Below are positions 63,594 through 64,000 of a stretch of 64,000 bases of DNA, in pieces (position 1 is the first letter of the stretch; each line of letters starts with the position of its first letter). The position numbers were made by a program, and so were the translations under genes. The stretch is from Flavobacterium sp. (GTDB lineage: Bacteria > Bacteroidota > Bacteroidia > Flavobacteriales > Flavobacteriaceae), in NCBI RefSeq assembly GCF_029945805.1, contig NZ_JAQSDH010000022.1, positions 62,001 to 126,000 of the forward strand, written 5' to 3'. Below the pieces are notes generated by a model. That model had not been told where the DNA came from and did not search any database. It saw only the letters and a program-made list of their open reading frames with translations.

Positions 63594-64000
63594 TTAATAA
63601 GCTCGTGCATTTTTACCCTCATAAAAATTCATAAATGCCGTATTTGCAACACGGTTTCCTCCCGGAGTTGGATAGTCTCCTGTAAAATACCAATCGCCTA
63701 AGTTTTTAGGACAAGCTATGTGCAAATTTTCGACGGTTTGGAAGATAATTTTAACCTCAGCTTTTATATCTTGGGACGTTAACAGCTGGGCGATTTTATC
63801 TGAGATTTCCTGGTCTGTGAAGGGTTTGTATATTTCGGTTACATAATTAACGACATCGTTATCTTTATAATTTACTTGTGCTTTACATTTGACATACACT
63901 TCGTCAACAATAGGGTATAAATTGCGTTCTTTCAGCAATTCCATGGTAGCTTGAAAAGCAATCAAACCTTCCAATCGTGCCATATCTATCCCATAACAAT
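63594..64000 (-). CDS. purF: Amidophosphoribosyltransferase-like protein, 5' part outside window
   Basis: The frame is open to the right edge and in-window residues read 'CYGIDMARLEGLIAFQATME' onward, so the ATG at 63983 is internal. The C-terminal end 'KNLGDWYFTGDYPTPGGNRV' and 'FYEGKNARAY' matches the long (~630-residue) flavobacterial amidophosphoribosyltransferase-like protein as I recall it; the 'CYGIDMA' stretch is the usual late PurF motif. The catalytic N-terminal glutaminase and the PRPP loop lie outside the window. Confidence 0.75.
   Translation of the reverse strand, partial: CYGIDMARLEGLIAFQATMELLKERNLYPIVDEVYVKCKAQVNYKDNDVVNYVTEIYKPFTDQEISDKIAQLLTSQDIKAEVKIIFQTVENLHIACPKNLGDWYFTGDYPTPGGNRVANTAFMNFYEGKNARAY

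Overview
The window looks like a stretch of a Flavobacterium-type chromosome (Bacteroidota, Flavobacteriaceae). The evidence is: AT-rich DNA, several -7 boxes of the TAnnTTTG type, five GLPGLI-family genes, an sdhCAB operon for a menaquinone-type succinate dehydrogenase, an ABC permease fused to an M1 peptidase, TPR-containing sensor kinases and a PID-CTERM-like small protein. No prophage, insertion sequence, CRISPR array or rRNA is visible. Most of the window is a housekeeping backbone interrupted by three unusual accessory patches.

Layout. 1-1190: end of a GT-C type membrane glycosyltransferase. 1191-9405: accessory patch one, with two small secreted C-X31-C proteins that share a signal peptide, five GLPGLI genes, a mosaic pseudogene and a large outer-membrane barrel protein. 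Its repeats and fusion joints point to repeated tandem duplication and collapse. 9448-15772: a small barrel protein, fabH-accB-accC (fatty acid synthesis), yceD-rpmF, pdxA and ribE. 15811-19490: a PID-CTERM-like protein, a CAU tRNA, methylmalonyl-CoA epimerase, rbfA, a FtsX/LolC-like permease and dusB. 19638-28629: YihY, lepA, a two-gene ABC exporter/peptidase unit and thiL.

28795-36510: accessory patch two. It holds two colinear TPR sensor histidine kinases with two response regulators and a LytTR regulator whose phospho-acceptor Asp is Glu. A secreted protein made almost wholly of four 18-residue repeats lies between the two kinases. Another small secreted protein of unknown family sits in the same block.

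36835-62976: glycyl-tRNA synthetase, comF, two lipoproteins, an omega-amidase-like nitrilase, a GH92 mannosidase with an EEP-family hydrolase, sdhCAB, an unknown lipoprotein, aminopeptidase P, an alpha/beta hydrolase, an AddB-like nuclease, an OmpA/TSP3 protein, kbl, an AddA-like helicase-nuclease, a GNAT enzyme and superoxide dismutase. 62977-63593: accessory patch three, three tandem units on the minus strand at an exact 191-bp pitch. Each has a TAnnTTTG box, a conserved ~45-nt core and an intrinsic terminator, so they look like three tandem small RNA genes. 63594-64000: the 3' end of a purF-like amidophosphoribosyltransferase that leaves the window.

The strongest candidates for something undescribed are the tandem sRNA units, the 18-residue repeat peptide between paired sensor kinases, and the small C-X31-C peptide / GLPGLI / barrel-protein cluster.
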